Part shown: positions 1-14,300 of the stretch, piece by piece | How positions within the stretch are numbered: position 1 is the first letter of the stretch | Layout of the letters: every line of letters begins with the position of its first letter | Source: Neodontobutis hainanensis | Lineage: Eukaryota > Chordata > Actinopteri > Gobiiformes > Odontobutidae | Direction: 5' to 3' | Assembly: GCA_024349245.1 (NCBI GenBank) | Contig: JALDNG010000007.1 | Location: forward strand, 6,399,501 to 6,463,500 | DNA length: 64,000 nucleotides | The notes under the pieces: model-generated | What the model was told of the DNA's origin: nothing | What the model saw: the letters and a program-made list of their open reading frames with translations, nothing else | Database searches by the model: none | Program-made: the position numbers and the translations under genes

Positions 1-2522
1 GACATGACTAACTACTGTCTACACCCCTACATACAGCACAATATAAAATCTCATGTATTGTTTTTCTTTGTAAGCAATTCATCCTGAACCATTGTGACTG
101 TGTATGAACTGTGTCGTTCTTGCAAGAATTAAACCTGATCATTTATTCCTATAGCACCGGCTGTCTCACTCATTGATTTAAATCCTTTTAACACTTAAAC
201 ACACATAATTTCACAAGAACTTCTGGAAGAGTCGGGCTAAAGAAAAACATAAGAAATGCAACAGTATTTCCATTAATAAACTTCATATTCACTTCACAAT
301 ACATTACTCTTTTTTTTGTTTGTTTGTTTTTTTATAGCCGGGCCAAAAATGTATATTTCAACATTATTATGAATGATCAGTACGCCCCGTGCATTGCTTA
401 AATCTCAAAAGCATTGTATCACTTAAGTGTAGTCTTCACTGCTTTCCTCTTTAGTTTGTAACAGGCCTGTTTTGTGTTGCCACAAACACCTGTGAATGGA
501 TGCTTTTTCCATGGGGACTTTTTGGCTGGGAAAAGTTTTACACCTCCTGAGGGCGGTACAACAATTTAATCTGCTATCACATATGAGGCATGCATCGCTG
601 ACAGCCAAACAAATGTGCAAGGGAGGCACGGTTACTTAACATTTTATAAAACATTGTCAGACTCATGAGCCAGAACCTGGTTCTGAAGAGGAGTGCCGCT
701 TCCAGCAAAGTGTTCTACAGGCGAGAGTGGAAGGTGTTCGGCACATGATCAGATGGCCCGCAGCCTGGTGAATCCTAGCAGGAAAACCGAAAGGAAGCTG
801 ACAGTGACATGCGTTCAGTTTCCCAACATTATACTCCATTACCTAAATGCTTTTATGAATAGTATGAATAGTACTAATTGCTCAGACACGTTTTTGTTGG
901 AATTTTAATTTATTTAATTTATCTCATGTTACTCTGTTCTCATTGCAGTATAAGGTATTGACCAACATTATCACAAAACACTTCCTCTTGGTTATCTTAA
1001 TAAACTATATAGTGTCCAAGCAACTGATATAGCTTTTGACACTTGAGACATAAACTGAGACAAGCAGGGAGACACTGCAACTGCTGCTGTCAGTCTGCAA
1101 GATCCACCGAGTGAAAGCAGTTGTCACCAGATTGCAGTGGCAGTGGCACGATGTGTGAATGTGATCATGCTTCCAGCAGTTTGTCTCTTCAGTGCAGGAG
1201 GTGGAGTTATAACTGTCAGGCACAGGTGAGCTAACAGAATGATGTAATCAGCTGTAGACGATATGCTTTACTCGCCCACGCAGCCAGATAATCTCATTTA
1301 TACATTTGTACATCCCTGTTGTTTTGAACACAAGCTCTTGACTGAGAGCAGGAGCCGACAGACAGAAGTAGGATATGGTTTTCAACTGTTGTATTATATG
1401 TTCATGGGTGTCTTTAGAATATATTCATTCTGAATATTTTTTTTACAAACCACAACATAAAGGCCCACCGCTTAAATTTTCAAGCATTATGGCCACATTT
1501 AACTAGTTATGTGCTCTGTAACAAGCACTGGAAGTGTGCATTGTTCTATACTGGTATAGACCTCAATATGTAATCTCTATTTAAATCTCTTTTTTTCCAT
1601 TATGTAATATTTCATTGATTTAGATTTATTGATATAATTCAAATTGATGATTAATTAAGTAATTTTTATTCAAAATTCAGCTACAAAACATAAAATATTT
1701 AATTTAATTTAGCAAATGACAGTTTATTAGATAAGTGTGTGTGTTGCCAGTGACTGTCTCAGGTTACAGTATACTTAATATGGTTATCGATAAATAGCAA
1801 CAGTTCAATACTGTGCCTGAAACCATGAGATGTTCAAGGATGATTAGTGTGTTAAAATGTTTAAGCCTTTGGAAAGCAAACAGGAAAAAATAAATAAATA
1901 AAATTCCATGTTCTTGTCTGTGCACCACCACAACCTGGAACTTTGTGGTCAAGAGCTAATCAATTAAGAAACAAGGATCCAAGCTGAAGGAAGAAAAAGC
2001 CTTTGGGGTGAAATAAGACGCAGCCTCAACACCACTCGTTTAGGTGTCATCTGGGAGCTGTACACATTGATTAGTAATTGTCCTTCCTGCTTTCCTGAGA
2101 GGCTGTTTATCCCACAGGGAGGCAACCATTACACCGCAGCTGGCCACGTGGGACCATTCAAGGGCAATCCGAGCAAACAGATTTAGGATCAGCACTTAGA
2201 TGGGAGTGCACAAGCCCACTCTGGTAACAATGAGTAAAATGCTCCAAACTGGTGGGGAGTAAGGAATGACACAGTTTGTGGCTAGTGGCAAGACTTTGGA
2301 AAAACTTTAAAACTAGTCCTTTCTTTAAATGTATTAGTTTTATTATATAAATACAATTAAGATGGACAAACATGCAGGAAAAACACATACAAGTCAGTGC
2401 TGAATACATAAAGCTACAAAAAAAAACTCGATGTAGGACTATTTAAAAACCTCCACCTAGAGGGCAGAAGTTTGAACTCTGTTAATACATGGTGTCACTG
2501 TGCCTGTGTCCAGTCCATATCA
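1..2522. other. noncoding DNA, no feature identified
   Basis: AT-rich sequence with short chance open frames only. No splice-flanked coding exon, tRNA or recognisable repeat was seen. Confidence 0.5.
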
Positions 2523-2767
2523 GGGCGGCAGTAGCTCAGTGGGTAGAGCTGGTGGCTGGGCGGTTTGATCCCCGCTTTGAAACATCCCAAAACATTACAA
2601 ACATCCCACTCTTCCCCACATACTGTCGTTGTGTCCTTGGGCAAGACACTTAACCCAATTTGCCTCCAGTGGTGCTACAGCTGTAACACTGGTAAATAGC
2701 TTAATGTATGTAAAGCGCTTTGAGTGCCTACTGTATAAAAAAAAAATGATAATAATAATAATAATAT
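2523..2767 (+). mobile_element. tRNA-derived SINE, tail type A
   Basis: Head GGCGGCAGTAGCTCAGTGGG has a Pol III box A (TAGCTCAGTGGGTAGAG) and GGTTTGATCCCC a box B. The central core TGTCCTTGGGCAAGACACTT, shared by several fish SINEs, follows. The tail TGTAAAGCGCTTTGAGTGCC ends in a (ATA/GAT)n run. A tRNA gene is excluded because no acceptor stem closes. Confidence 0.85.
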
Positions 2768-3099
2768 CTAGGGTTCAGGTCAGAGACTGTCCATCTTAGT
2801 GCCCACTGCACATTGTGAGATACATTGAGTTATCTGGAGCCTGTTGTTTTTCTGTAAAGCTGATCAAAGCCAGCAGATAGCCCAAAAAATAAATCATAAA
2901 ATATATGTCATTCCATATACAAAAAGTGTATACATTTTTCTTGCCTTTGCCCAACATAGCAGTGTACTCAGACAACCGTTTCCAGCTGGTATAATGTTGG
3001 TAATGCTGGTAATACGTATTTTATTTGAGTTTGGGGGAGTCTCAACTTTTCCCAACTTTCGTCCGTCATCAAATTCTCAGTTGACTACCTAGCCCAAAA
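2768..3099. other. noncoding spacer
   Basis: I see nothing recognisable between the SINE and the coding-like patch. Confidence 0.4.
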
Positions 3100-3390
3100 A
3101 TGTCATCCAGAGGGAATAAGACTGCTGAGGAAAAAGGAGCTAGCACTAGTCTAGCACTCAACGTCATTGCAGCCCACATAGAGCAACAACCTGAGAAGCT
3201 AATTGCCAAATTCACTTCTTCCATCAAAGCCAAACTGGACCAAATATTTCTGACTATGGAGGAACATGCTAAGTGTGTTTTGTCTCTCAAGCTTGCCTTG
3301 GGAGACCTAAGCCAACTATTCAAAAACCCAGAAGAGGTGTGTTAATGCCATGCTAAAGGCTAAAGTTATCAATCTGGAGAGCCAGAGCAG
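3100..3390 (+). pseudogene. possible LINE-1 ORF1-like N-terminal fragment
   Basis: The plus strand has an 81-codon open frame from ATG at 3100 (MSSRGNKTAEEKGAS at the start, then helical, charged sequence with FTSSIKAKLDQIF and LALGDLSQLF), and after a stop another coiled-coil-like run (MLKAKVINLESQSR). Low-complexity start plus heptad-like sequence resembles ORF1 proteins of fish L1 elements. There is no diagnostic motif, and I am unsure. Confidence 0.3.
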
Positions 3391-3443
3391 ATGTCAAACC
3401 ATACATACACAGTAAATAAGCATGGATTACCTGAATCTACCAG

Positions 3444-3690
3444 TTACGTCTGCCCAACTAAGTCTTTTTCAAAACTGCTCCACCACTCGCTGGCCTCATG
3501 GCCGTTGTCTTCCATCTGCACACGACGCCCCATCTGTATCTGCGCCCTTGGCTTGGTGTGCTGCTGCCTGATGGGGCCTGAGAATAGATTGGCCATGTTG
3601 AAGAAGAAACGAGACACATTGGCGTACATCCCAGACCCCCGGATCTTCAGGGAGGGCACGTGTTTGCCGATGTCCTTTGCTTCCACTGTT
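3444..3690 (-). pseudogene. unidentified coding-like fragment
   Basis: I do not recognise this. The minus strand has an open frame of about 80 codons with GC-rich third positions, unlike its AT-rich neighbours: KDIGKHVPSLKIRGSGMYAN, then VSRFFFNMANLFSGPIRQQH and QMGRRVQMEDNGHEASEWWS, ending at a stop. Composition and amino acid content look like real protein rather than chance. The opposite strand is open for longer (124 codons), but its sequence looks random. It could be a terminal exon or a retrocopied piece of a host gene. Confidence 0.35.
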
Positions 3691-6600
3691 TATAAGCCCT
3701 GCGTGCAGGTGCTGCCGTCTCGATCAGGCTCTAAACAAACCTATTCAGATGGTGTGATCCCTTAACAGCACAAATACCGACCATGCAGGTTGTTATGGAC
3801 TGTCTCTTCTTTTTTCTTTTAACCACAGACACATGAGGTTGTTATTATAATGCTTTATTGCAGTTCACTGTTCAGCTGTGAAATTGTTTATAGCTTATTC
3901 TCGAGTTTGTAGACTTTATCTGTATTTCTGAATGTGCACAAGACTTTGGCTGCTGTTGGGTGGTGGGGTAGAGCCTTTGACCAAAAAAATTAAATTGTGT
4001 AGTATTGCTTTTAAAAAGTGTCTATTCAAATGCGTAAAATGTAAAAGGGCCTGACAATAAACATTATCCAGGCTTGGCGATTAGGGACTTAAGTATAATT
4101 AAAGTCAATGCACGATGTAAACTATGTAAACCTTGTGATTTCTTAGTGTTGATATACACCTCCGAATGCTCTAGCCAAATCTGAATATATGATAATAATA
4201 TCGAACATCAACAACTAGTTATGTATGTGGAACACTGAATTGAATTCTCCCCAAACACAAGTCTTTTCTCGTCTCTGCTAGACTTAAGTACAGAAATGTG
4301 CTTACGCTTTCTGTTGTCTGTGGTATTCATCTTTTTTTATATTATTTAAAAGCTTTATTTTGAAAGTAATTCCGCACTTTATAAAATGACAATACTTTTA
4401 GACCATGTAGTCTGACTTTATTCAGCATTCATTTATCCATTTTCATTATCAAGGGGTAGCTAAAGTCCATGTGTCTTTCCAAATAAATCTTTAAACTGAG
4501 TGTGGCAATTTTCTCCACTGTGCTCCACAGAGACAAATTGAGCCAGGAGGCAGAAAACTTGAATGATTGAGCAACAACAGCTTAATCACTGGCTCTGGTA
4601 CTGTTCTGTCTGATTTTTCAGGTCAAAGCCTGTAAGGCTGATATTATGGACTGAAAATTAAATCTGGTGCTGCCAAATTAAATTACACAGTCACCTTTGT
4701 TAATGAGGTCCATTTGAGTGAACACTTGAGTGAACAATGCCTTTTTATGTAAAGCACAATTGTTTTGGTTCTGCACAATTTCTCATCAACATACTTTGTA
4801 TTTTTCACATTTTGGTGCATGTATTATTCATGCTCATAACTGTGTGTGACTTGGAATATATTGAATCAATCAGAAAGTGGTATAACATCCAGAAATTGAT
4901 CGAAGAGTGTTAATACAGAACGACATAGGCCAGTGAAATGCTGGATCAAGCCGTATCATCATTGCACTACTGATTGATCGATACTAGTAATCAACACACA
5001 GCTGGGTCAATAATCATCAGTAGGACAGGATAGACATAAGAGGATGGGAATAAAGATAATATAGAATTAGAAAGAAGTGTTTGTCAAATTAACTTTTTAT
5101 CAAGCACAGTTTGAGTCCACACGGCAGCATCCTCATTTTACTGAAAAGAAAGGATCTCACAAGTCTTGTCACAAGCCAGAAAATGTTGAAAAGGCACTGC
5201 AGCAGCACAGAGTTGTGGGAAGCAGGGGAGCGGCTTTGCCTGAACGGTATATTGATCATGTTTCTACAAAGTGTTGACACAGTGCGTAACTCCTCAGAGC
5301 AAGTTCACCTGTTCTGCACCAAGCCAACTCACCGGAGACGCTTCATGTTTACTGCCCCTCGGCAACAAAACAATGAGACAGAAAACAACAACTTTATGTG
5401 AGAAGAGAGTCAGAGATGCTCTATGTTTTGGAATATGGAGAGGATTTATTTTCAATATAATGCACAATGGCTCAATTTCCTTTCACTTCCAGTTCTGGAA
5501 AACTGACACTTGAAGCACTTTAGGCCTCCTTCTTTGTGCTGGTGCAGATGAAAGCAGTGCAGGAATCACACAGCTTCAACATTCTCACTTGCAAATTCAG
5601 GGATGACAGGGTTCCTTCGCCAGCTTCAAATTATGAATGACAACCTTTTATCTACTGCCTGCTAATTAGGTGAGATGACACTATGCTCTCAGTACATTCT
5701 CTTCCCTTATTTTTTTGTTTTCTTGGAACTCTAAATGCAACCTTGATTTGAAAAACATTTGTGTGGACATAAGGAATCATAGTGGAGTTCAGTTGAGTAA
5801 GTGTATCAGCATGTAGGAGAGGTTTTAGGTTCGAGATAGGGACACCATAGGGTTCATTTGATTTTATGCAATTGCATGGAGGCTTTTTTTTATGTTTTAT
5901 GATTGTTTTTGAATCATGCTTTAAATTCACTCCTTTGTATCAACAACTCCTGCAAACACCATATGACATGTGCAGCTACGCTCTGAAACTGATCCTTTTG
6001 GTGACTTTATTATTCATTTTGGGCAATCGACAAAGTGGCCCTTTTCTCTCTTTGAACATTTGCATTTTTGCGAAAATTATACAGATGACCTTATTGTATA
6101 ATAAACTAGGTACACAACATCTATTTTGGTGTTTAATGGTTGCCTTTGTAGTTCATAGAACATAGTGACATAAGCATTTTCTTAACAGACAGGGGGCAGG
6201 TTGGAGCAGTGAATGGGATACAAACCCACAACTTCACAAACAAAAAAAGAGTTTGACCACTGATAATTGTAATTACAGTTACAGACACTGGTTATAGTTT
6301 CGGTTAAGGAAGGTACCTTTATTTGTTCATTTAATCATCGTCTAAATATAACATATACAGTACTAGACACTGTAAATTTGATTTGCAGGTTTAAAGTACA
6401 ATAAGAAATTTTCATAGTGATTATACTTTGTATCAATACAAACAAAGTATCCTTGCATTCACATCTTTTTTTTCTTTTGTTTTTTCCTTTTTTAACTTTT
6501 GTGGACAGTATACTGCATGAACAACCTTGTCTTACATCACAGCAGCCGATTTGAAACTGAACTTTAACAAGTCATTTTTAGTGTTATATATGGACGCGCT

Positions 6601-9600
6601 GCATTTAAATACATGTCAAAGGGAGCTCTGGGAAGGATTAGGTCACAGTTGAAATGGGAGAAGGATCTGAGGTCAATCCGACTGGATCCAATTAGCTCTC
6701 CCTGACAGAAGGCTACGACAAGCCTCACACGGCAGCCACATCTTATTCTCTGAGCCGGGTCCTAACTGGTGCAGCAATGGAAGGATAGACGAGTCGGGGA
6801 ATAATAGAAGAACAAACAAGTCACGACTACGGGAGAACAGCCACCAGATACTCATTAGAGGAGACTTTTTGCTTCCCCCCTCCTTTGTCTGAATGACTGA
6901 GTGGCTCACATTGGATGAGATGAGAGAAAGATACTTTTTACTGTGCTCTCGGACACTGACAGCAATTTCTTCCACTTTGCAGAATATACAGTGAACAATA
7001 TTGACAGCACTTTTGATAGCATTCAATTAGATTTTTCTTTTTTTTTTTACTGCTTGAGGTGTCAGTCTTTCTAGTTTCAAAGCAAAGGGAAAGGACGTTT
7101 TAGTTGTAAAAAAGAAGAGTGCCATGAAGTTCCATGCTTTTATTTTTTAAATCAAGTACTCATTTTAAAGTCAGCTTTATGATGTCTATCATTAATGAAT
7201 GGTGTAAATGTTTAATGAGTGATGTCACCCAGACAATGCGATATTACACTGTAGAGTTAGTTAAACTGACTCATTGTGCTCACTCATGTCTGGTGCAGCC
7301 TCTAAGCCTTTACTCACCCTATATCTAAATGTAACAATAACAGTCAAAGCATATTGCTTTCATTGGACTTTTTCTTAAAATGGTTTTAAAGGTGCATTGT
7401 GTCAAATGTTGTAGAATACGGTTAAACACAGGTAAATACTTATTTTTTATATTTATTAAGGAAAATCACAATCAGCCACTGGGTTTGTTTAGCATGTCTC
7501 AGCAGGGTGCCATTGCTCTTCACATAAACAGGAGGAGTGTTTGATGTGGATTTGCCATCTGCAATGTCACCACTAGATGTCACTAAAAAGGCCGAAAATC
7601 TGCACCACATTTGAAAACTACTGAAGCTGAAACAACATTTATTATTTTTTTAAAAAATTATCTATGTATAAATACATCATATTAGTTATTGATTTGGGGC
7701 AGAGCCATGTAACAGCCAGCTTGTGAAGATTCACTGCTCTGGAACAAAAATGTTGTTTTGGGCACCAATAGATGGATGATAAACAGCATAGTTCTTTCTA
7801 CGAAATTAGCAATAGCGCGGCTCTGTGTTATTTGCCCCAGACTGCACATGATAATCCATATTCATTTTCAATTCAAGTGCATGGAAATTGATGGACAGTC
7901 ATGAAAATGTAATCTTCTTCAATATAGAAAGTTTATTAATGAGTGAAAAGGAAATAAATCATATTCAATAGATACAAAGTAATTACAGAACTGCACTTCC
8001 AGGGATGCTTTACTTCACGTCAGTAAACAAGTAGTGCAAATAAGGCTGAGGGCATCAGTAGTCCTTTGAAGTATTCCCTCCTTGTTTAAAATAAGCACAG
8101 TATCTTGCCTATTCCCTTACATGGCCACGGAGCACAGCACCAGCACAGACAGGAAGCTCTTTGGCCTTGGCAGCCCATTTTAGGGAACTCAGCGGCTGAT
8201 CTAATCGTATTCAAGTCCCTGAACAAGTCCCTTCTAGGCCCGCTCCCACACAGCTGTGTGCCTCAAAACCATCACCAGCTGGGCTCAACAGGCCATGCAG
8301 CGAAGGTTACACAAAGTGCAAGAGAGGAGCAGCAAAGACGGTCTACATTCAGTGCTTTTGAAGAGCATGTCCGTCATCATAAACAATAAACATCAAATAG
8401 GCAAGCTCATAATAAATGACTTGTGCTAGAAATGAAATTTGTGTAAAAGTGGTTGGTCTATTTGCAACATAAAGCCATCCATATGTCTTTCATGGTCAGA
8501 AATACAGTCAATCACAGGCATATTCATTCTCCTTACATTGGAGTTATTTGCATGCAAGGTCATGTGAAGTGAACCCACATCCAATTCACCATTTAGACCG
8601 CCTCGCCCACTTAAAGCTTCCTGTATATGAAAGGTCGCAAGTCTCTGCTGATAGGAGTTTGCCATTCGCAGAAGCTGCTGTCGGTGCATGAAAGGGATAT
8701 CATAGCAAGGGCTATTCTCTCAGAGAATGTGTGTTTTCTTTTTTTTATGCTTAAATCATGGCTCACATCACACAAAGCTCTAATTATAAAAGGCTGCTTT
8801 GGGGAAAGGTTGTCAGCCGTGGGCAGATTAGTCTAAAGCTGAGCCACAACATTTGAGCCTGTAACCAGTGTTTGCATGTGCTATTTGCTTTGCACTGTTC
8901 CTTTTAAATGCTTTGTGAACACATTTGATTGAAAAAGTAACAGATAACGCCAAAACAAGGACGACGAGTCCTCAATCTACATTTTAGTAAAAAAACATAA
9001 AAAAAAAAAACTACAAACCACAAAATACACTTTTGTTAAAGTAACTCTTAAATAAATGGACAAACTTTCGAAGGAGAGTTGTTTTTGTTGACCTGCCATG
9101 TGTTTAAATAGATTTTTCCTAACAATCAATCAAAAATATATGATGTGTCCCAACACTAGTCCTGATCCCATTCAGACAGATGCAAGATTCAAAGACCATA
9201 GAAGTGAAAGAGAGAGACACATCATCAGTGCAGCAATAGATTCATCTAGATACAATCCATTTTAAACATTTTTGTTTAATTTCTTAAACAATCTAGCAAA
9301 AAATGACATGCAAAATGAAAGATAATTTGTAATTTATTTAAGTAAACCTCATGAGCACTGACACCAGAGTGAGATGAAACCCATTTAGCTTCATGAGTTG
9401 ATAGCACTAGTGAGAAACCAAGAGCTCCAATGAAATCCTGCTTGCATATTTGGGCAAATTAATGTTAATTGTATCCAGTGCGCCATTTAGGCTGAATTGT
9501 ATCTATCGTTTTAGATAAAGGTTCCTGCAGAGCATGTCCATTTTGTGTCAATATGAGTCTGAAAAGCATCTGGTGCAACCCACTCTTAATTCAGAATCAG

Positions 9601-11164
9601 GTTGCTTTCCTGTGTTGGTCATATTTTCAAATGTAGCTCCTCATCATCTTCGAGCCACTGTGTCACGGTTTAAAGACAAATCTAAAAGGTCCAAACATCC
9701 ACCGCAGCATGCTCCAAAAATGACGCCCCTCCTGTCTGATGGTGGTGCGTTTGAGAGTTTAGAAAAGGGCAGCGGCAGATGTCAGGAGCCCTCTGCTTAT
9801 CCTTTCTCAGTGGGAAACCAAACACACCATTTTAGCCGACAGCTCTGACAACTGTGTGGCAAGAGGTGTAGGTGAACACCGGTGAAAGCTCGCAAAGCAA
9901 GGCCCTACACCTTTCTGACATTAACTCGTGGAGCAAAACAAATTTTCCCGTGCAATGTTTTATAACAGCCATCAACTTCACACTTCAAGACAAAACATGA
10001 GTGTCAGCTTAAAACTGAGAAAGGGTTTTTTGGTGAATGGGAATTGGAAAGACATTACAACAAAAGGCTACCTCTGGCGTCGCCTGCCCGTAGGCATCAC
10101 GACTAGTTTAATTATTGTTTTTCTGTCACAGAGATAATTGTGTGAATTGAAAGAGCTGGTGTGGAACATTCCCAGGCACATCAACATGTCTTACTGGGGC
10201 AGTACAAACAGGTGCAGGAGCTGCTTTGATTAAAAAAAGTGCACCCTGTTGTTCCTCAACTCGTGCTTTTGCATTGGAGCTGCCATTATTACTGTACTCA
10301 CTTGTAATTAATGGTTCAATTAGCAAACTACTGCTGTCTTTGTGCTTAATTGCCAAGGAATCAATTTAGTTCTATTTAGTCCACACTGTAGAGCAGGAGA
10401 TCCTTGATATATTGGAGCCAATCTGGGATTTAGTTACTTTAATATTGAGCAGGCATTTACACGATTAAACCGCAGGGCATAGATGCAAACAGAAAGAACA
10501 TTTTGGTCAACTTGAAAAACCTTAGTGAGGCAATTACAGAAGCACAGTGTGGAACAAAACCAGATCAATAGCCTATTTTTAAAATGATTAAAAATCTTTT
10601 TGGCCTCTTATTGTGGAACTTAAGATAAGGATTAGATGTGCAACAGCATCTTTTACTTCATTATTGGATTTTTATATTTCAAATATCAGTGCAGTTTAAC
10701 ATTGTTTAATTTTGCTATCAGTGTAGAGCACTCGCACAAACTAAAAGGACTAATTTGATCTATCCATTAGACATTTTTGAAATTCATAACACACTACATA
10801 ATGACTTTCACTGACAATAAATCACAGAATATTGCTTTTTTTCTCATACTGAAATGGAGAAATAGTTCTATCTTTTACCAAAAAATATATGGATAAAGGT
10901 ACTAGTCAATAGAAAGGGTCCATCTCTTTATCCTTAAAGTATTTCATGTTATATATTAGAATCATGTTGGAAAAAAACAGAACGGGATTCACCTGAAGAG
11001 AGTGATAGAAAGGGTCTTGCTTAAAAGTAGCATTTATCCTGAGAAAGAATGAACCTGCATCACTCACATCAGGTATTCTGTTATGGATGGCCTATCTAGA
11101 ATTATTATAACATGCTTGATATTTCTTCTAATAGTTAGTGATTAATATCGCACACATCCTCAAC
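3691..11164. other. noncoding DNA, no feature identified
   Basis: Open frames here (for example 117 codons at 6673-7026 and 104 at 9534-9848) lack domains, protein-like composition or splice context. Several less AT-rich islands (6640-6900, 8105-8345) could be conserved noncoding sequence, which cannot be judged from one genome. Confidence 0.45.
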
Positions 11165-11375
11165 CTTTCTGTGAGGAGTCTACACATCCTTTCTGGGTTC
11201 TCTTCACGTAGTCTGGCTTCCTCCCACGATCCAAAGACATAGGTTAATTGGCAAACCTAAAGTGTCTCTAGTGAATGAATGTGAGAGTGAATGGTTGTCT
11301 TTCAGTGTCTGTCCCTAAATGTCTATTGGCCACTGTCCAGGGTGTACCTAAGGCCCAAAGTTAATCAAATGAATG
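11165..11375 (+). repeat. common fish interspersed repeat (TCCTCCCACRGTCCAAAGACAT type)
   Basis: The stretch runs CTGTGAGGAGTCTACACATC, GGCTTCCTCCCACGATCCAA, AGACATAGGTTAATTGGCAA, GTGAATGGTTGTC and CACTGTCCAGGGTGTACC. These words in this order recur in many teleost genomes as a dispersed repeat; this is recognition from memory. The copy is diverged and I do not assign a class. Confidence 0.6.
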
Positions 11376-14300
11376 AATTAATGAACATCACACACATTTA
11401 TTATCCTTCCCCCAATGTGAGTGGGTGTTGCCAAAAAAAAGGTCTTCCTCTTGTGTGCATCCAGAGAAACATTCCTGCGACTTTGTGGAGAGCAGTGGCT
11501 TTAATATATCTGGCTGATGAAGGAAGAAGAAATTGATCTTCTCACTCCTTTATCTTCTGACTCTTCCACATAAAGGCCAGTTACATCACACGGCTGTGAA
11601 CACAACACAGCTAATGCATCACTGGAGATATTCCCAGCTGCAGTGCACCTTGGACTTGTGAGAAAAATGTGAGTCAGTCCGTGCGAGGTGTACTGTCACC
11701 TGTCCCTAGAGGACCAATTATTCTGAATGTTTGCCCTTAAGTCGCTTCATGAAACAGACACAATGTGTGAATAAAATATCAGCACGCCAGAAGACGCAGG
11801 GTTTACTCTATTGATGGAACTCTAGTTGCATCAGCCCAAAGACCTTCTAGTCGGGCGAAGAGATTGTTTGTTATGTACATAGATAAGCTAGAGCGGGAAA
11901 ACGTTTTCAGATTTTTTCAGTCTTATTATATTCATAGTATATTTTTCTGAATCTTCTTTGTCAGTTTCAAACATGGACAAGTTCAAAATGAAAGATACCA
12001 TAAGGCTGTCATAGCCAACAAACAGGTTTTATTATTATGCTCAGTAAATGCAGGTGTGTGTTTGCTCGGGCGAAAAGGCAGAGGCAGTTCTCTGGTGTTG
12101 TCTGGCCTCTGGCAAACTCTAAGACTTGAAGGTCAGCTTCTCAAAGGCAGCAGATAGCCCTGACTCCAGCTCTTTTAGCCGTCATCCATTTTGGCAAATG
12201 GCAAGACTGGGCTGATCAATCAAGCCCCGTCAAAAGGCCAAAGAAGAAAAGAGCAAGCTGCAGGCCTGATCCTCGGTATCGACTGGCCGGATTATAGGGG
12301 TTCACCCTCCAGGCTCGAGACGTGATTTAGTCATAACTCTATGATAGCTGCAAACTTTAACAATCAAGCTGAGTGCAATTTATCCTTCTACGTGACTGTA
12401 AAGTGTTAATGCATTAATCTGTTTGAACGGTTTAATACTCCTCGCCCCCAAAAAGCAAATGTTAGACAAGTCTGGAAGTTTTCTTTTAAAGCAACATTAT
12501 ATATCTTTTGGGAATATGCATGCTCTAACAGACTCTTTCTGCAACTATACTGCTGCACATGCAGATGGGACTGTTCCGGCTCAAAATGCACCTTGATATC
12601 TGTAAAGTTGTGTTGATAAAGTGAGATATGTTTCTGATAAAATGATAGCGTAGCCCTTCACTCTGAGATACATTGATACATCTTGTTAGCTTGGTGCAGT
12701 GTGTCTTTAAAACAGGGTCTATTCTTTACTTTCTGCCAAAATTATTATGCAGTTTATTGATTATATGATTTTTAAGTTGTGTATTTTATGGTAAAATTGT
12801 TACATGATGTTGCTTTTACCCGAATCACAACAATGTAACAAATCCTATTCTGCATAAGACAATTCTATCCATTTATTTTTAAAAAAGTAAAACTAAATAG
12901 AGGCTTCAATTAATTCAATGTCTACATATGCTTCTGCCAAATAGTTTTGTTTTTTCTTTTATAATTAAATAATTATCATACAAGCAATCTCAAAGCTGCT
13001 AAAGATAAAATATGGAAATATAGTAAGCTTTTTTTTTTTTTTTAAGAACAAGAAAAAGAAAAAGAGTGTTTGTTTTGCAATCCCGTACCTAAAAGAATTC
13101 AGCTGCAGTGCTCCAGACACAGTTTCATATTAGTTTTGGGTCTGCCAAGGATAAATGCATGAACGATTTCTAAAAAAATGTTACCAATGCCTCTTTTGAT
13201 TTTGGAAATCATTGTGATCAAACACAGTTCTAGTTCTTCACAGAGTCAGTCCTCTGCAGATCTTCTAGCCATGTCATGTTAAAACTTTGTGATCAAGACA
13301 GTCAAATATTGTCCTTGAAAAACAGCATTCTGCTTTAGTGAGTGGACTTTCAGAAAATTACATCATGGAACCGACTGTACACAGCCGGAAACATGTTGCA
13401 TTTTCTGAGTCAATTGCTGCATTCATTTTGACTGCGTCTGATACAGCACATGCATTTTCCAATTACACTGTCAGCCAGCAAATGCATAGTTAGCAGTCAT
13501 CTATTTTGTTTGTCGAAGGTTTAATGAAGTAATGAAACAGCACATTACAGCACATTTATTTACATCACAGTTTGTCCTAAGGGTTTACACATTTGACATT
13601 TACAACAGACTAGACTAAAAATAACTGTTACCGACATTGTTCAAATTATGCGGAAACAACCTTTTTCAGTGCGGTTACACGCAAGCAGAAAAATGTATAA
13701 GACTTTCTTTGGTCTGACTATAATAGCACTTTTAAAATGCATGTAAATGTCTGGAATGACTCCCCAATGCACTGACACACCTGGAGTGATCGGTGTTCTC
13801 TTTGGAAAGAACAGTTGCTCAGTTAGGAATGTGTTTTTACAGCTTCATTGCTTTCCTTAGTTATGAACCTTTTAATTCACAGCATTAACACTGCTTTTAA
13901 TTTTACACATAAATAATCACATAGTAAGGTATAGCCACTTAACTCTACATAGAAGTTTTAACATTTGCTTCTTTTCTTTTTTAAACAAAGGCTTGAATGC
14001 TTTTGGACACCAATACAACACAAAAGCAGCATTAGCCTCAGTGGGGCATTCCCTTCTGTGCAAGAAAACAGACAAAGACAGGTATAGTTAGACAGATTAA
14101 TTGAGCCATGAGTATAGTCCAACTAAGCTGTGCATGCAAATGTGGTGCTTTAAAACCATTTTGACAGACTGGGTGTTATGTTTAAGTATGTTGTCTTCTA
14201 GACCAACTGAAGACATATGAAATATTAGGTCTTACCTAATAAGTACCTAGAAACAGCTCAAGTAAAGCCTAGATGCTCAGCCTGCATACATGTACTGATG

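Noticed and set aside
3391..3765. 124-codon plus-strand open frame
   Set aside because: It lies opposite a more protein-like minus-strand frame and has random composition.
6673..7026. 117-codon minus-strand open frame
   Set aside because: No motif, no acceptor or donor context that fits an exon.
7385..7640. Possible MITE starting AAAGGTGCATTGTGTCA, with a similar opening near 35415
   Set aside because: The two stretches share only general resemblance and I could not define matching ends.
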